From Castor canadensis (lineage: Eukaryota > Chordata > Mammalia > Rodentia > Castoridae), in the NCBI RefSeq assembly GCF_047511655.1, contig NC_133387.1:24112353-24176352 (forward strand): 64,000 nucleotides of DNA, written 5' to 3'. Below are positions 11,001 to 22,912 of the stretch, one piece after another. A program made the translations under genes and the position numbers. Under the pieces are notes generated by a model, which ran no database searches, was not told where the DNA came from, and was given only the letters and a program-made list of their open reading frames with translations. Numbering within the stretch: position 1 is the stretch's first letter; the number at the start of each line of letters is the position of its first letter.

Positions 11001-14000
11001 GATCTGAATGTCTGATCTCTTAGGGTCTGGTGAGGGACTGAGGGGGGCCAAGGGAGTGAGGGTGGAGTGGAAACAGCAAGGAGAAATTGGGAAGAAAGGA
11101 CAGGGTTCTTCCTGCACAGCCAGGGACACTCGCAGGAAGACAGCTCCCAGGAGACCTCCCTTTGTTCCACAAAACAGCTTGGAAGCAAATGAAAAATCGG
11201 TACCAAACTGCAAACAACTTTCCAAACAGCTCCCAGCCTTTGAATGGATATGACACCCTCTTATGAGTTGGAAATGTTCATCGCTCACAGCTGGGCCCCA
11301 GTTCCAGGAACATTCATTTACCCTGGCTTGAAAACAGCACAGATGTTTGCTACCTTCCCAGGGCCAGGGGAAGAGGATAAGAGAACTAAGAATGAAGCCC
11401 GGCCACAGGCTCAGGATGCCTAGTTACAGGAAAAAGGAAAACAACAAAAACCACAGGGACACTAGCACCTTGGTGCAAATTCATTTATGGCAGGGCTAAG
11501 GAAGGGTGGAAGTATTAAGCAAAGAACAGCACCCTTAGGTAGGGAAGGGAAGGAGACCAGGGTCCAAAGGTGGAGCTGAGATGTGAAGCCCCCTCTCCCA
11601 CCTCTCTGCAGCCAAGTGCCAACCCCAGATGAACATGGACACAGCTCCTGGGACACTGTGATGGCAGCAGGTACCCCTCCTGGCGTCTACCCAGCTTTCT
11701 CTGCTAGGCCTAACACTTGCTACCTAGGTGCCATGCATGGGGAAGGGGCTACAGAGCCAATGTTGTTAGAATGGACCCTTCAAAGGTCAAGGCTGAACCA
11801 CCAGCTTCACTGCCCAAGGCAAAATTAAAACACCACACAAGCAACTGTCTTGACAGCTGAGGAGGCAGGTGGCACCGGAGCAGAGCCAGATGGCCTCAGA
11901 TTAAACCCGAACAGTGTCGTTAACTTGGCCTCAGTTTCCCCTCTCGAAATGAGGATCATGTTATCACATGCTTTAGTACATACTTTCCGGTGCTCTCATG
12001 AAGACCGGGAGTATTCGTATGTGTTTCCTGGCATATAGTAAACGCGAGCAAACGCTAGCCATGGCAATGACAACGACGATGACAAGGACAACAACTACTC
12101 TTGGGGTGACTGTAAGGCTCAGTGATGGATCATTATAAGGCAAGACTAGAAAGTCTGGATTCCCCCATGATGACTGTTGGAGGTGGAAGGAACACGTCAC
12201 CATTAAGTGAGCACCTGACCCTCAGGTGGCCCACCAGAGGGACCTGGTCCTCTTCTGCTCCTGCCACTCTCGGTACAGAAGACTGTGCTTCTCCCTCTGG
12301 GCCTTGCCCAGGACTGCTCCCTTCCTCCCTGCCTTCTCCTGCAATCCTCCTTTCTTCTTTACAGCTGCTGCCCACAACCACACTGTCAGAGGCATTTCTG
12401 CTTTAAAAACTCTTCCGTTCAGGGAGCAAGCAATTGTTGAGTACACACCATGCGCTGGGCTCTGAGGACCCGGCAGCCAATAAAGCAGCACCGTTTCCTT
12501 CTGGAGCTTCCAGGGAAGTCAGAGGATTGACAAAGCAAGAAGTAAGTTATAAAAGACGAGAAAATGGTAAACACTTAGGAGACTACAGGAGCAGGGAGAG
12601 AAGAGATGGAGTTGGGGAAGTGGGAGAGAAGTGTACACTTTAAAATAAGTAAAGCCCAGTGTGGTAGTATATGTCTGTAATCCCTGCACTTGAGAAGACT
12701 GGAGAAAGAAGATCATAAGTTTAAGGCTGGCCTTGCATAGCAAGATGCTGTCTCAAAAACTCCTAAATAAATAAATAACTTGTCAATAAAATGAGGTGAA
12801 AAGGTGACATGTGAGCAATGATCCGTGCAGGTATCTGCAGGAACAGCATTCTAAGGATAGGGACCAGCAAGTGCAAAGTCCCTGAGATGTGATTCTAGCC
12901 GAGGGTAGGAACGAGTGAGGCAAGTTCAACGTGTGTAGAGCGCAATGAGCAAAGGACAGAATGCTCAGTGGTGAGTGGCGTGGGGCAGGGAGTAGACCAC
13001 ATGGAGCCTCATAACCCTTTCAAAGACTTTGGCTTTTATTTGGAGTGAGTTGGGAAGGAGCCGTGGAGGGTTTCAGGCAGGGGAGGGACACAATTGGACT
13101 TGCATTATTTTTGAAGCCCTCTCTCGCTGCTGTCCTGAGAGTGGGTGATGGAGGCCAGGGTGAAACTGGAAGAGCAGTTAGAAAACAACTGGAATAATCC
13201 AGCTGCTCAGGGGAGGGTGTGCTGGCCAGGGAGGTAGCTTGGGAGATGCTGAGATGTGCTCTGCAGGAGAGTGCATAGGGTTTGCTGGTGGGTCAGACGT
13301 GAGGTGTGAGAAGAGAGTCAAGGATGACTCCAAGTGTCTTCCCTGAGTGACTGGAAGGCTGCCCTGCCATTTCCTGAGCTGGGGAAGGCTGCCCTGGAGC
13401 GGGGCTGGAACACTTGGTTTGGACCTGCCAACTTTGAGATGCCCATCAGACACCCGGTGGAAATGGTGAGAAGACAACTAACGTTCAGGGAAAGGCACTG
13501 ACTGGAGTCATGAGGAAGGAGATGGGATTTAGAACCTCCATCCTGGATGAGGGTGTGGAGAGGTTCAATGTCAGAGCTGGAAACAGGAAAGCCACAGCAA
13601 TGGAGAACCAGGGAAGCAGGATGGCCAGGGAAAGTGCAGTGTCCTGGAAGCCCAGAGAAGAGACAAGGCAGGAACAGGACCAGCTGAGCCTAAGAAAGAT
13701 GGACACTGAAAGTTGACCACTGAGCTTGCCATAGTGGCTCTGGTGAAGGAGGTGGATAAGCACAGCAAGAATTAAAAAGCCAGTGTTTCTGGGAGTTTTG
13801 TTCTACAAAGAAGCAGAGAAATGGGGTGATGGCTGGAGGGAGGGAAGGGATGGGATCAAGAGGATTTTTAAGGTGGGATAAATAACTTTCTATTTGTATG
13901 CTGATGGAAACGATCTAGCGGAGACAGGCAAATCATCCAAGCAATATTTGCGCTAAATTATATTCCGCTCTAGATGGTCGGAGCATGGGTGATTTTTGTT

Positions 14001-17000
14001 TTCTTCTTGTGCTTTTCCCCTATTTTCCAAATTATCTAGCATGAATATTTATTAATTTTGTAATCAGAAAAAAGCCATTAAAATCCACAGTGCTGATTGC
14101 TCAAGTGAAGCTTTTCTATGGTGACTCATCCTAGGGAGAAAAAAAAAAAAAAAAAAACACCAAAGGGCTGAAAAGAACGAGGAGGTGAAGAAAAATTAAA
14201 TGCAAATAGAGCTTGCTCAGAATCAGATAATTTCTTGCCTGGTCCACAGCAATTTCCTCACCACCCTCCTGCCTGTCAGTCTTTCCCTGGCCCTGGCCCC
14301 AGCTCAGCACTGTCACTGTCAGAGTGGGGTTTTTTTTTGTTGGTGGTGGTGGTTTTTTTTCTGAAATGCAAATCCGATCATGTCTAAACCCCTCAGAAGG
14401 CTCCCCAGTGGTTTGGGAGTAAAATCCTGATGTCTTCACAGGGCAGAGGATGCCCTATGCAATGGGGTCCAGCCTCATCACCAATCAGGGCAGCAGCCCC
14501 TTTCTCCTCCCTTCCCCTCCCCTTCCCCACTCTTCAGTCTCACCGTAATTACCGCCTTCTCAGCACCAAATGCTCCCATAGCAACCTGCTCTCAAGCTAT
14601 CAGTGCACTCATCCACTCCATTGTAATCACCCATTTACTCCCCTCCCTCCCCCATCCCCCACACCCTCCAACTCCCCTGGATTTTTTATCTTTGTGTTTT
14701 CAGTGCCTGGCCCAATGCTCAGCACACAGTAGGCATCTCTATGTCTGTGGGTGAAGTGAATGGACCCATTTCACATTTCTTAAGAGCCCTGGTCAGGGTG
14801 GTGGCGGTGGCGGGGTGGGGGTGGTGGCGGGGTGGGGGTGGGGAAACACTTCCTCAAAGTCTCTGATCAAAATGAACACAGGCAGCAAGGTTTTCCAGGC
14901 TCCCCCTCAGCCTGATCCTAGCCACCTAGCACCTTCTTTTTTCTTTCTTCTCACATCCATTCATTCAACTAACACTTAGTAAGCCCCAACTAAGTGAAGG
15001 AGTGTAATGATGGATAAGGCAAATGCAACTGAACGCTGAGGGGGGGGCGCAAACAAAGACCAACATATTAATAAGGACCCTCTGCAAGTGCCTGCTGTGA
15101 ACCCACAGGGAGAGTATTTCATTCAGCACAGGATTATTGAGGGCTCACTCTGCAGGGGACACTATGGCAAGAGCTGGGACCGAGCTCATCCGGAGGGAGG
15201 ACAGGGAGAAAGATCAAGCCTGGTCACCAACAACCTGAGTGGTGCAAAGCCCTTCCCATCCTGTTGGCGCCTCTGAGCTGGATTCCGCCCCCATTGTCGC
15301 CACAAATCAGCCACAAAACAACGTCCTCTCTCCACCCGAGGCGCCCTAGCAGCCACAGAATGACCTCAAGGATGGCAGGAAAGCTTGATGCTTTGCAGAC
15401 AGCTGTCTGGATGGGTCAGGGCAGAGAGTTCAGAGCCTTTTCCTGGGAGGGAGTGCAAAATCCCAGAGGGATTCAGCACTGGAGGTATCCAGAGAGGACA
15501 GGCAGAGGACAACTCCACAGGGACCATTGGGGGAGATTCAGAGGTGACCCAGGACTGTCCCTGATGTGCTGAAAATCAACAGTTTTTCAAGACCTCTGCA
15601 TATGTATTTTTCAAATGCTGCAGGCTTCCTGGGGCACAGCAGAAGCAGGGAAATGTGAGCTTCAAAATAGAAGTATAGGCTAAAAATGAGAATTAAGTTC
15701 TCATTTCTTTTGATGTGGTAGTCTCTTTTGTCCGTGGGAGTTTCCCCATTTTTGTTTGTGGGGGATTTAATTAGAGAAACATCCCACCCCCACATGTTGG
15801 GCGGGAAACAGATGTGCCTGATGAGGGATAAAGGACTTTGAATGGACCCAAGTGCCCCAGCCCTGTGCTCACACGGGAAAGGAATGTTGCCTAATTCTTT
15901 TATCCCTTGGCACGCGGTGTCAAGTGTGTGCGCTCTGGGAGGTTCCGTGTTCCCACACTCGGAGCCCTTAGAGAAGATTAGCACTAAGCAACATGGCTGG
16001 GAATGAGCCTCTGTGGACACAGTTCCACGGGTAGGACGCCAGCAGCAGCATCCACAGAAGGATGCAGCTGAGGAGGCTTAACATTGAGTGGTACCCAGCC
16101 GATTTGCTTCCGAAGGAGGCTGTGATACTAGCACTTTTCAGAGGGTCTTTGGGATATCCTTGAAGACAGAACAGATGAGCTAGAATTTCATGGTATTCAG
16201 AAATCGCTGGCAGATGCAGTATCAAGTGGAGGCAGAGAGGTTGGGGTGTCCAGGATGGGGCTCCCTTCAACCTGTCCTAGGTCTGGTCTGCAACCATTCT
16301 CCCAGAGCTAGGGGAGATGCCACACAGAGAGTCCCGCACAGAGGGAGACATGGTGGGAGGCAAAGCAAGGCAAGGCTCACACTGGGGACTTCTTTTCCCC
16401 ATGGAGCCCATGGTATTGCTTGGCTCAGATCCAATGGGAACAGGAGAGAACAGTGAGAAAGCAAAGGAAGCTATCAGAGGTGCCTAGAAAAGACCCAAGC
16501 TGTTTCTTCCTGTCCTCCCCATCTCCTGTTCAGCTATCAGTTGCACGTTCCTCCCTGGGAGGCCTTCCTCATCATCCACACCATCCTTCCTGTGGCCCCA
16601 CTGACTACCCCGGGCTCTGTGAACTCTGTCCTAAGTTTACATTTTCCCTGAGAAATGTGCAACTGATGTCCTTCCATGACATTTTCACACACATGCAGAG
16701 GAGATCCAAAAGCAAAATGTCTGTGTTTATCCTGAGCATTTTTCCTCCATGATGGCCCCAATCAGAAAGGAATGGACAAGGTGAGACCCTCATCCCAGGG
16801 TGCCAGGGTGGGACCTCACCTGGATGTCCTTTATCATGATGCTGTAGGCGAGGCCATGAGCCTCCAGATAAGCTTTGACATCATTCAGTTCAGAGAAGGG
16901 GACTCTCATGTCCACAGGGAGGCTGGGTCTGGCTGGGCCACGCCAGAAGTCCACCTTGTAAACAAAGGAGAGAAAGCCAGGCATGTTTATTACCATCCTT

Positions 17001-19007
17001 ACCCTATCCTGTAGGCACCCTGGAGAGCCAGATGGTTTGCTCTTATATTTAAAAGGGCTCCACTTCCATAATAAAAACCCTAAAGCGACCAGAAAGAGAG
17101 GGACACATAAACAAACAAAATTCCCAAGTAACTGTCTTTCCATATTTTCAGTCAGCTTTGTGTCCCAACCTCATTCACTCACTGCAGTTTCACCTGGCTC
17201 CAGAGAGCCCTAAAAGGTTTCTAAAGGTGAGACTGTTCATTGCCTGGAACATTGACACAGACAAGAACCCACGAGTAAAGAAGGAGGCACGCACCATTAC
17301 TCCCAGGCAATGGGAGAAGCAGGAGGGGCCTAATTGGAGCCCGTGTCCTATGTCTGTTTTTCAATTTGTAAAATGTAGACACTTGGAAATTGTTGGAAGT
17401 CCTCGTTATAGGAACACTCATACAAATGGGACTGATAGCTTTGGGCCACATCCAGAAACAGCTGGTTGTTTCACCAGCCCTCAAACAAAACCCTTCTATT
17501 ATAATTGTCAAAGAAAATGTTTTCCATTGTTAAATCTTGTCCATGACAAATGTTCTTGGAAACAAATACCGGGCTGAAAGGGACAAACCCAAATAAAACA
17601 GGTTTGCCAGGCTAAGCCATTTTAATAGGGAGGTAGATGTATCCAGTCCTCATGCTCCGTGGTGTCCCACTAGGACATCTGTGCTTCCCGTGTGGTATTA
17701 GGACATTCCAGCTGCTTTTAGGGTATGCTTAGTAGCCCCCCAATCCATGACAGAGGGGGAAAGCTAAAGAAGCCACAGCTTTAAAAGGGCTGCCCAACCT
17801 TGTGGGCAAGTGTTAGGGCAGAGCGACCACATTTGACTTTTCCACAGAGACCTCAGGAGGGCAGGCTTGGGGTGTGGGGAGCAGGACAGGTTGCTGAGGT
17901 GCAAGCTACTGTGAGGGACGTGTCCCTAAGGCTTGACAGTCCTCACCTTCTGAGGCTTCAGGCCCTCCAGATCCCTGAGAAGTGACAGCTGCTTCTCATC
18001 TTTGGCCAGGACTCGAAGAACCTGGTCTCTGGAAAAACATGGAGAGGGCAGAGGAAGCTGCAGAGAGATCCTCCTGGAAGTCTGTGGCACTTGGAAGAGG
18101 CAAAATAGAGAGGAGGCCTGACTGAGGGGACCGGCAGGATGGACTCAGCTCTGGGAGCCACACAGTCCTTCAGCCTAGAGTGGGCATCTCTCCAGACCCA
18201 ATCCCTGGACTAAGTAAAGCCTGTCAGAGTTACTGATAAGCCTGAAGCCAAGACAGGGAAAGAAGGATGAAAAAGGACTGTAGAGGCCAGGGAGGGGGTG
18301 TGTGTGTGTACATAGATTACAAGAGGCTGGGGGGAACCAATGGTGACCCCAAGTGTTCTTAATACAGGACCTCCAGCCATGGTTTGCCCAAAGCCCATGA
18401 AAGGGAAAATCAGATAACCCCATCCCCTTATAAGAAGGCCAGCTTCTTCTCTTCTGGCTGAGTGGGAAGGAGTGATAAGCCAGTGGCCTGCAGTATAAAC
18501 TATGGGGTCTGACGCCTGGGATTATGCTGGCTCCCTCCCTGACTGGCTCCAAGTCTGGGGCAATAAACCCCCTCCTCTAAGCTGTGTCTTCTCTTTGTGG
18601 AGTTTCTGTGCAGGATCTGTGTTCTGGGATCTTTGAGAGGCCCCTAAGTCGTGTCCACAAAGGGCCTGCTGTGTATACAAGAACTTACTGTTATTCAAAG
18701 GAAGTCAACACCACATCCACTTTGGGTAGGAGAACATGGTCTTGTGGGTTGTCACTAACTTCTTCAAGAAACAGAAAAGTTATGAACCCTTCACCCCCTA
18801 AGAAATACACACATGTGACATGAAATTTCAGGGAACTCTTGGAGCCCTGAAAACTTATCCCTGGACCCAAATTAAGAACTCTGGATTTGGGATGGAACAA
18901 TAACAACTGGGTGTTCTGTGAAACTGAGGAGGCTGAAGTGGATTCTGGATGGGAACTGAAGTCTTACCTTGTTGTCCTCAGTCTGGTTCCAGCAAGACAG
19001 ACAACAG

Positions 19008-19041
<34 letters not shown>

Positions 19042-19222
19042 ATCAGGACACCTGGGTCCCCTCGTTCCCAACCAATCCTCCTTCCCACTGAGCAACAGTG
19101 ACTTACCCTGTGAAATTCATTTGACCCCAAGCTGTCATGAGGATAAAGCTGCAGATCAGGAGCATCCGACTATCCACAGGGGACAGCCCAGGGCCCAACC
19201 CCCCTCCAGGGGTGCTCTGCAT
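4982..19222 (-). CDS. CPA5: Carboxypeptidase A5 precursor, 5' part (8 of 11 coding exons)
   Basis: CPA5 is an M14A zinc carboxypeptidase, known mainly from testis. Eight exons join in frame to 838 nt (279 residues and one base); human CPA5 has 436 residues. The start MQSTPGGG and stretches such as [20 protein letters not shown] and IYSWIDNFV match remembered human CPA5 closely. Signal segment about 20-33; pro-segment to about residue 128, with activation after Arg in RRRERS; zinc ligands H196 and E199; R254; C265; N271/R272. An in-frame TGA at 19244-19246 upstream of the ATG, and A at -3, support the start. Exons 9-11, which should carry the third zinc ligand and the catalytic Glu, are not in 1-4981, so the gene runs off the left edge. 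I could not identify 5' non-coding exons. Confidence 0.96.
5474..5584 (-). CDS. CPA5: CPA5 coding exon 7
   Basis: 111 nt, residues 213-249, through [20 protein letters not shown]. The early stretch reads IVSVHGKD where human has IVSDYGKD. The acceptor is TCTTTCAG and the donor ATG|GTGAGG. Confidence 0.95.
5925..6026 (-). CDS. CPA5: CPA5 coding exon 6 (zinc ligands H196 and E199)
   Basis: 102 nt, residues 179-212. [14 protein letters not shown] carries the zinc ligands H196 and E199 and R198. The acceptor is TCCCCCAG and the donor AAG|GTGAGC. Confidence 0.96.
7202..7303 (-). CDS. CPA5: CPA5 coding exon 5
   Basis: 102 nt, residues 145-178, from [10 protein letters not shown] to SIFVLK. The acceptor is GCTTTCAG and the donor AAG|GTAAAA. 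Same length as CPA4 exon 5. Confidence 0.96.
8180..8278 (-). CDS. CPA5: CPA5 coding exon 4 (activation segment)
   Basis: 99 nt, residues 112-144. SRRRERS contains the likely activation cleavage after Arg; human has Leu where the third Arg stands here. [10 protein letters not shown] then opens the catalytic domain. The acceptor is CTCCTAG and the donor GAG|GTAGGT. Confidence 0.95.
9432..9615 (-). mobile_element. B1+ID dimeric SINE (diverged)
   Basis: On the minus strand a B1 half (TGTAATTCCAGCTAC) is followed by a tRNA-derived half (GGCTCAAGTGGAAGAG-like, CTAGCAAGC). No clear poly-A remains. Confidence 0.75.
9824..10019 (-). mobile_element. B1+ID dimeric SINE with target-site duplication
   Basis: Complete dimer: B1 half, then ID half with GGCTCAAGGTGTAGGCCCTGAGTT-type sequence and a T-rich end on the plus strand. 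TAAGGATTTTT at 9813-9823 recurs at 10022-10032, the likely target duplication. Confidence 0.85.
10288..10515 (-). mobile_element. B1+ID dimeric SINE
   Basis: Full-length minus-strand copy with poly-T at its left end, an ID half (GGGTTTGAACTCAGGGCTTC on the plus strand) and a B1 half (CTAGGATTATAGGTGGGAGC). Confidence 0.85.
10530..10706 (-). mobile_element. B1+ID dimeric SINE with target-site duplication
   Basis: Minus-strand copy with a shortened ID half. It is flanked by the 11 bp direct repeat AAGGCAATCTT at 10519-10529 and 10707-10717. Confidence 0.87.
11878..12110 (+). mobile_element. MIR SINE
   Basis: Contains the MIR-type core: GGCCTCAGTTTCCCCTCTCGAA, an ATGAGGAT stretch, and GGCATATAGTAAACGC near the 3' part. 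Old and diverged. Confidence 0.7.
12654..12778 (+). mobile_element. B1 monomer SINE
   Basis: 7SL-derived: CCCAGTGTGGTAGTATATG, TGTAATCCC, GGCTGGCCTTGCATAGCAAGA, then CTCAAAAA and an AAATAAAT tail. Confidence 0.8.
12820..13945 (+). repeat. Long ancient mammalian dispersed repeat (family not named)
   Basis: Over 1 kb resembles a dispersed mammalian repeat I recognise by phrases such as GTCAAGGATGACTCCAAG, TTTGAGATGCCCATCAGACA, GTGTCCTGGAAGCC and GAGAAATGGGGTGATGGCTGG. I cannot give the family name with confidence. Open frames here are not genes. Confidence 0.5.
13960..14085 (+). repeat. Old dispersed-repeat fragment
   Basis: CCCCTATTTTCCAAATTATCTAGCATG followed by an AT-rich end and CAGAAAAAA looks like the 3' end of a common old element. 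A similar phrase occurs near 58870-58970. The family is not certain. Confidence 0.35.
14791..14843 (+). repeat. G-rich tandem with 17-nt duplication
   Basis: GGTGGCGGGGTGGGGGT at 14806-14822 is repeated exactly at 14823-14839. Five runs of four or five G follow each other, fitting the G-quadruplex pattern on the strand opposite to CPA5 transcription. Confidence 0.8.
16820..16954 (-). CDS. CPA5: CPA5 coding exon 3 (pro-segment)
   Basis: 135 nt, residues 67-111, from [10 protein letters not shown] to IMIKDIQ. The acceptor is TTACAAG and the donor CAG|GTGAGG. Nearly identical to the human stretch. Confidence 0.96.
17947..18028 (-). CDS. CPA5: CPA5 coding exon 2 (pro-segment)
   Basis: 82 nt, residues 39-66, from [10 protein letters not shown] to LKPQK. 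The acceptor is TTTTCCAG and the donor AAG|GTGAGG. Same length and phase as CPA4 exon 2. Confidence 0.95.
19009..19039. repeat. (CA)n microsatellite
   Basis: About 15 CA units in CPA5 intron 1, some 70 bp from exon 1. Likely polymorphic. Confidence 0.95.
19107..19222 (-). CDS. CPA5: CPA5 coding exon 1 (signal peptide)
   Basis: 116 nt, residues 1-38 and two bases of Gly39. A Gly/Pro-rich leader precedes the hydrophobic segment [14 protein letters not shown], the likely signal anchor and cleavage region. The donor is GG|GTAAGT. Confidence 0.94.
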
Positions 19223-21759
19223 GATTCCTCCTCCAGGCAAGCTTCAAGGGCTTTCCTCATGCCCAGGCATGGCCCAGGCTCAGAACAGTACAGCACCTAA
19301 AGGCCGGCAGGCCCGGCCTAAGAATGGGGGTTGGGATTTGTCTGGGGAACCCAGCATGTGGATCCCCCACAACAGACCTTGGGGGAGCCTGATCAACTCC
19401 CTCTCCCTCACCGCCACCACCATCTCCCAGGCAAATCCTCTCCTGGGAAGTGGAGAAGAAAGAGAGAAAGAGGAAGACATGGCTCTTAGCTTTTCTTCCT
19501 TCTGCAAGATGGGGAGGAGGTTCACTAGCCCACCTTCCTCCTGGACATCAAACCCTCCACCTCCAGAAACAGGAGTAGCTAGTGACTCTGGGATGTCACT
19601 CCTTTCCTCCTCTACAAAATTGTTCTCCGCACTTCTTCTCCCTCCCCATCCACTCACACTGTCCCTGGGCCATATCTTCCCTACACAGAAGGCTGTGGGC
19701 ATCATTGAAGGGCTGCTGGGCTCAGAGACTGAGAACAGGGTGCTGTCTAAAGGATCCAGGCCTCTGACCTAATCTAATCTCAGGAAACTAACTGTCAGTC
19801 AAGTGGGCTTGATAACAGCTCCCCTCCCTACCTCACGGGGGCTGTGAAGTTATTAGACGAGACAACTGAGGGAACTGGCTTGGCGAAGCCTGCAAGTTAT
19901 AATGTATTATTACCACAGAGGCATTAACCCTTAGTCTCAGCTGTGTTTTAGGTCGGTACTCCAGTTGCGACAGGGAGAAGGGACAGAGAAGGGAGAGGCG
20001 GGGGGGGGGGGAAGGAAATATATATTGTATTAGAGAGAATTCAGCCAAGATCTCGTCTCTATCTTCAGGTCGTCACCACTGTGCTGGGACAGGCAGAGGC
20101 CACAGCAATCATTATCCCAGTTCTCAACATACAGCAGAGTCCATTTCTCCGTCCTGCTGAAGCCACACAAAGTCCCCTCTTTATGATCTGGGAATAGGAG
20201 GGATAAAGCAGAGGGCAGCTCACAAAGCAGCCATCTTGGAAAGATGAGGCCCAATGATGAATAAGGAATCTAACAGAAAATCCACAAGAGGTGAGGAAAG
20301 ACAGAGATGAAATCCAACAAAGTTGTTCCACAGAGGATGTCAACAAAAGGCCACTTAATTATCACCAGTGATTTTCAGAAGCCCTCTCCCCATTAATACT
20401 TTCCCAGAATGGTCAATTAACTGGCCATGTACAGAGATGGGGTCTGTTCTATTGCTAGCAGGCCCTGCTCCCTGCCAAGCCTGCCCTACTCCATTATTTG
20501 ATGGGTCAGCTGATTAGAGATATCAGACTCTTCCTAGAACCCCGGTGATAGGAACTCTCAGTGATGTCAGCAAAGGGTCTGAGGAGCTAGAAAGGAAAGC
20601 AATGATGCAAGTAACGTGCAGCTTTAGTGCCAATGGAGATAAAAGAATGTGCTGGAAACAATCACTCAGAAAGGAAAAAGTGAGAATGGTACTAGTCACA
20701 GAAAGCACCCAGCATCTTCTTATCCAAAAGCATCACGTTAAGTCACTAACAATGGGACAACCAACCCTGTACTTGGTTTAGGGATGGGAGAGATAGAGAA
20801 TGAGAGCAAGAGCAGAGCAAAAAAGAGAGAGAGAAACAGAGAGAGGAGCCCCCAGGAATTCTTGAGAATTCCATGGAACATTTTGTGATAATGGAAATGT
20901 TCTATATCCATGCTGACCAATAGGATCGGCACTGGCCACTTGACGTGTGGCCAGTATGACTGAGGAGTTGAACATTTAATTTTAATTAAATGAAATTTAA
21001 GTAGCCACACATGGAGAATGGCTACCATGATGGGCAGCAGAGTTCAATGGGAATTCACCAACTCTAAAAGCACCACCTCGACGGCCAAATTTGAAACACA
21101 GACCCACAGCTGTGCTTGACCTAATACCTCATCTTGACTTCTCGCTTACAGTGAGTCACTCATTAATCATTTACTCAGTGAGTGTCCACTGATCACCTCT
21201 ATATGCCAGGCACTTGCTGAAGTCTGGAAGCAAAATAGAGGCTAAAAAACACAGCAAGATGCAGGCCCTCGAATTTCTACTGGGGTAAGTAGACATCTAG
21301 CTTAAAAAGTGAATGAAGGTGAATGTAAAAGTAGCTGGTGTCTGTGCTACCAGAGGAAGGTACATTGCACCCTGGGGACAACCAACACGACTCCATGTAG
21401 GCTGAAATTGTCCCTGAAGAAATTTTATCAGAGGACTTTTCTTTCCTGCAGGTAAGATAACTAAACTATCTTGCCCAATGGAAACAACTCAAACTCAGGA
21501 TAAAATATCTTAATAAAACATTTTGAGTACATCACTGGGTTGGCACAAAAGTATTCTCAGATGCCAAACAATTGTAGAAGGCAGACAGACACAGGAGAGG
21601 TCAGCACCCTCCCCCCAGCATTCCTCAGGACCCTGGCACTTCCTCCTAGAAGATGTCCCTGTGTCTAGGATCATTTCCTTCTGATTGTCTCTCTCGCTCT
21701 CTCTCTCAAAACTTCCCTTGAGCAAAAGTCTCTTTTTATTCATTCAAAAATTCATTATT
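19223..21759. other. CPA5 upstream region
   Basis: Should contain CPA5 5' UTR or non-coding exons and perhaps its promoter. I see no convincing TATA box. A run of 12 G at 20000-20011 is the only simple repeat. Open frames here resemble no known protein. Confidence 0.4.
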
Positions 21760-22420
21760 TTGTTTTCCTTCTTGAAAGGGTTTCAATGGGTATAAATTCT
21801 AGGTTGGTGATTGCTTTTCTCTCAACACATTGAAAATATTATCCCACAGTCCTCTGGCTTCCATTAAATCAGTTAGCCTACCTCATGTAGCTAGGAGCGG
21901 GACTTTCTCCGGGCCATTGCTTTGAAGATCTCCTGCCTTTGATGTTCTGCAGTTTTGTTATCAGATCTTTAGATAAACCATAATACACTAATCTAGGTAC
22001 AGATTTCTTTTGTTCCCTCCAACTTGGGGACCATTTAGTTTCCTGTATTTGGGTATTGCTCTCTTTCTACTGTTTTCAAATTTTCTTGGTCATTATATTT
22101 TTAAAAATTGCTTCCTCTCCATTCTCCACTCCCTTCATCTGGGACTTTCAATTAGAGATATTAGGCTTTTCTTGTGCTGTCCTCCAAGACTGGGAAGCAT
22201 CCCTTTGTACTTTTGTTTCATTGTCTTTCTGGGCTACATTCTAGAAAATTTGTACCAGGCATTTGCTTCTTTATTCCAGTTAACTGACTTTTCTCATCAG
22301 CCAAATTTAATCTGTAACTTAATCGATCTGCTAAATTTTAAATTCCAATTGCTTATAGTGCGTTGATTCTGAAACAATTTTTTCCTGCATTTTAACACCT
22401 CTGAAATCAAGATGCATCAC
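21760..22420 (-). mobile_element. Ancient L1 fragment, antisense 5'-region type
   Basis: GGGTATAAATTCTAGGTTGG, ATTATCCCACAGTCCTCTGGC and the T-rich continuation resemble the antisense of an old mammalian L1 5' region. The fragment at 30766-32450 has the same character. Confidence 0.5.
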
Positions 22421-22800
22421 AAAATTGGTGGCAGATTGTAATGATAAGTGACAGTGTTTGATGACATATAAAAGTGTGATGAACTTTATAATCAATCCTG
22501 GTTTACAGTCAACACAATATGGTTTTTTGTTTGTTTTTGCTTTTGGAAGTTCTAGCTGATATTTTTTTCAAGCACAAATTGCCCAAATTTTTTATCTACT
22601 TTACAACTTTATTGTTTCTTTAAGCTTAGAAAACATGATTTTATAGACTATGTTGGATAATTACAATAGTTGAAGACTTTGTCTTTCCTGCTGTTCTCAC
22701 TTCGTAGTGCATTGTTTTTGTGTGGCACTTATCTGCGAGTCAATCATTTTCTTTGAACATTTATCTTTAGAAATCCATTGAGGCCTAGGTTGAAGTTGAC

Positions 22801-22912
22801 TTTTTTTTTTTTTTTTTTTGGCAGCACTAAGGCTTAAACCCACCATCATCCTGATCTCTGCCTCCAGAGTAGCTAGGAATACAGGTGTGAGGCACCAGCA
22901 CCTGCCTGAAGT
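22801..22912 (-). mobile_element. B1+ID SINE with internal deletion
   Basis: Poly-T, then CAGCACTAAGGCTTAAACCC, then directly the B1 end (GTAGCTAGGAATACAGG). Most of the ID half and part of B1 are missing. Confidence 0.7.

Larger units (their letters stand above)
8279..16819. other. CPA5 intron 3
   Basis: 8.5 kb intron, the longest complete CPA5 intron here. It contains four minus-strand B1+ID SINEs, one plus-strand B1, a MIR, a long ancient repeat and a G-rich tandem, all listed separately. No coding exon was recognised in it. Confidence 0.7.
16955..19106. other. CPA5 introns 2 and 1
   Basis: 16955-17946 and 18029-19106. The only obvious repeat is the CA microsatellite in intron 1. I recognise nothing else. 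Confidence 0.5.

Noticed and set aside
18440..18600. LTR-like stretch with an AATAAA and a T-rich end
   Set aside because: Suggestive of an LTR end but I could not match it to any family or find a partner or target duplication.
19137..19772. Plus-strand open frame of 211 codons opposite CPA5 exon 1
   Set aside because: Ser/Pro-rich, no domain, and explained by low stop density opposite a GC-rich exon.
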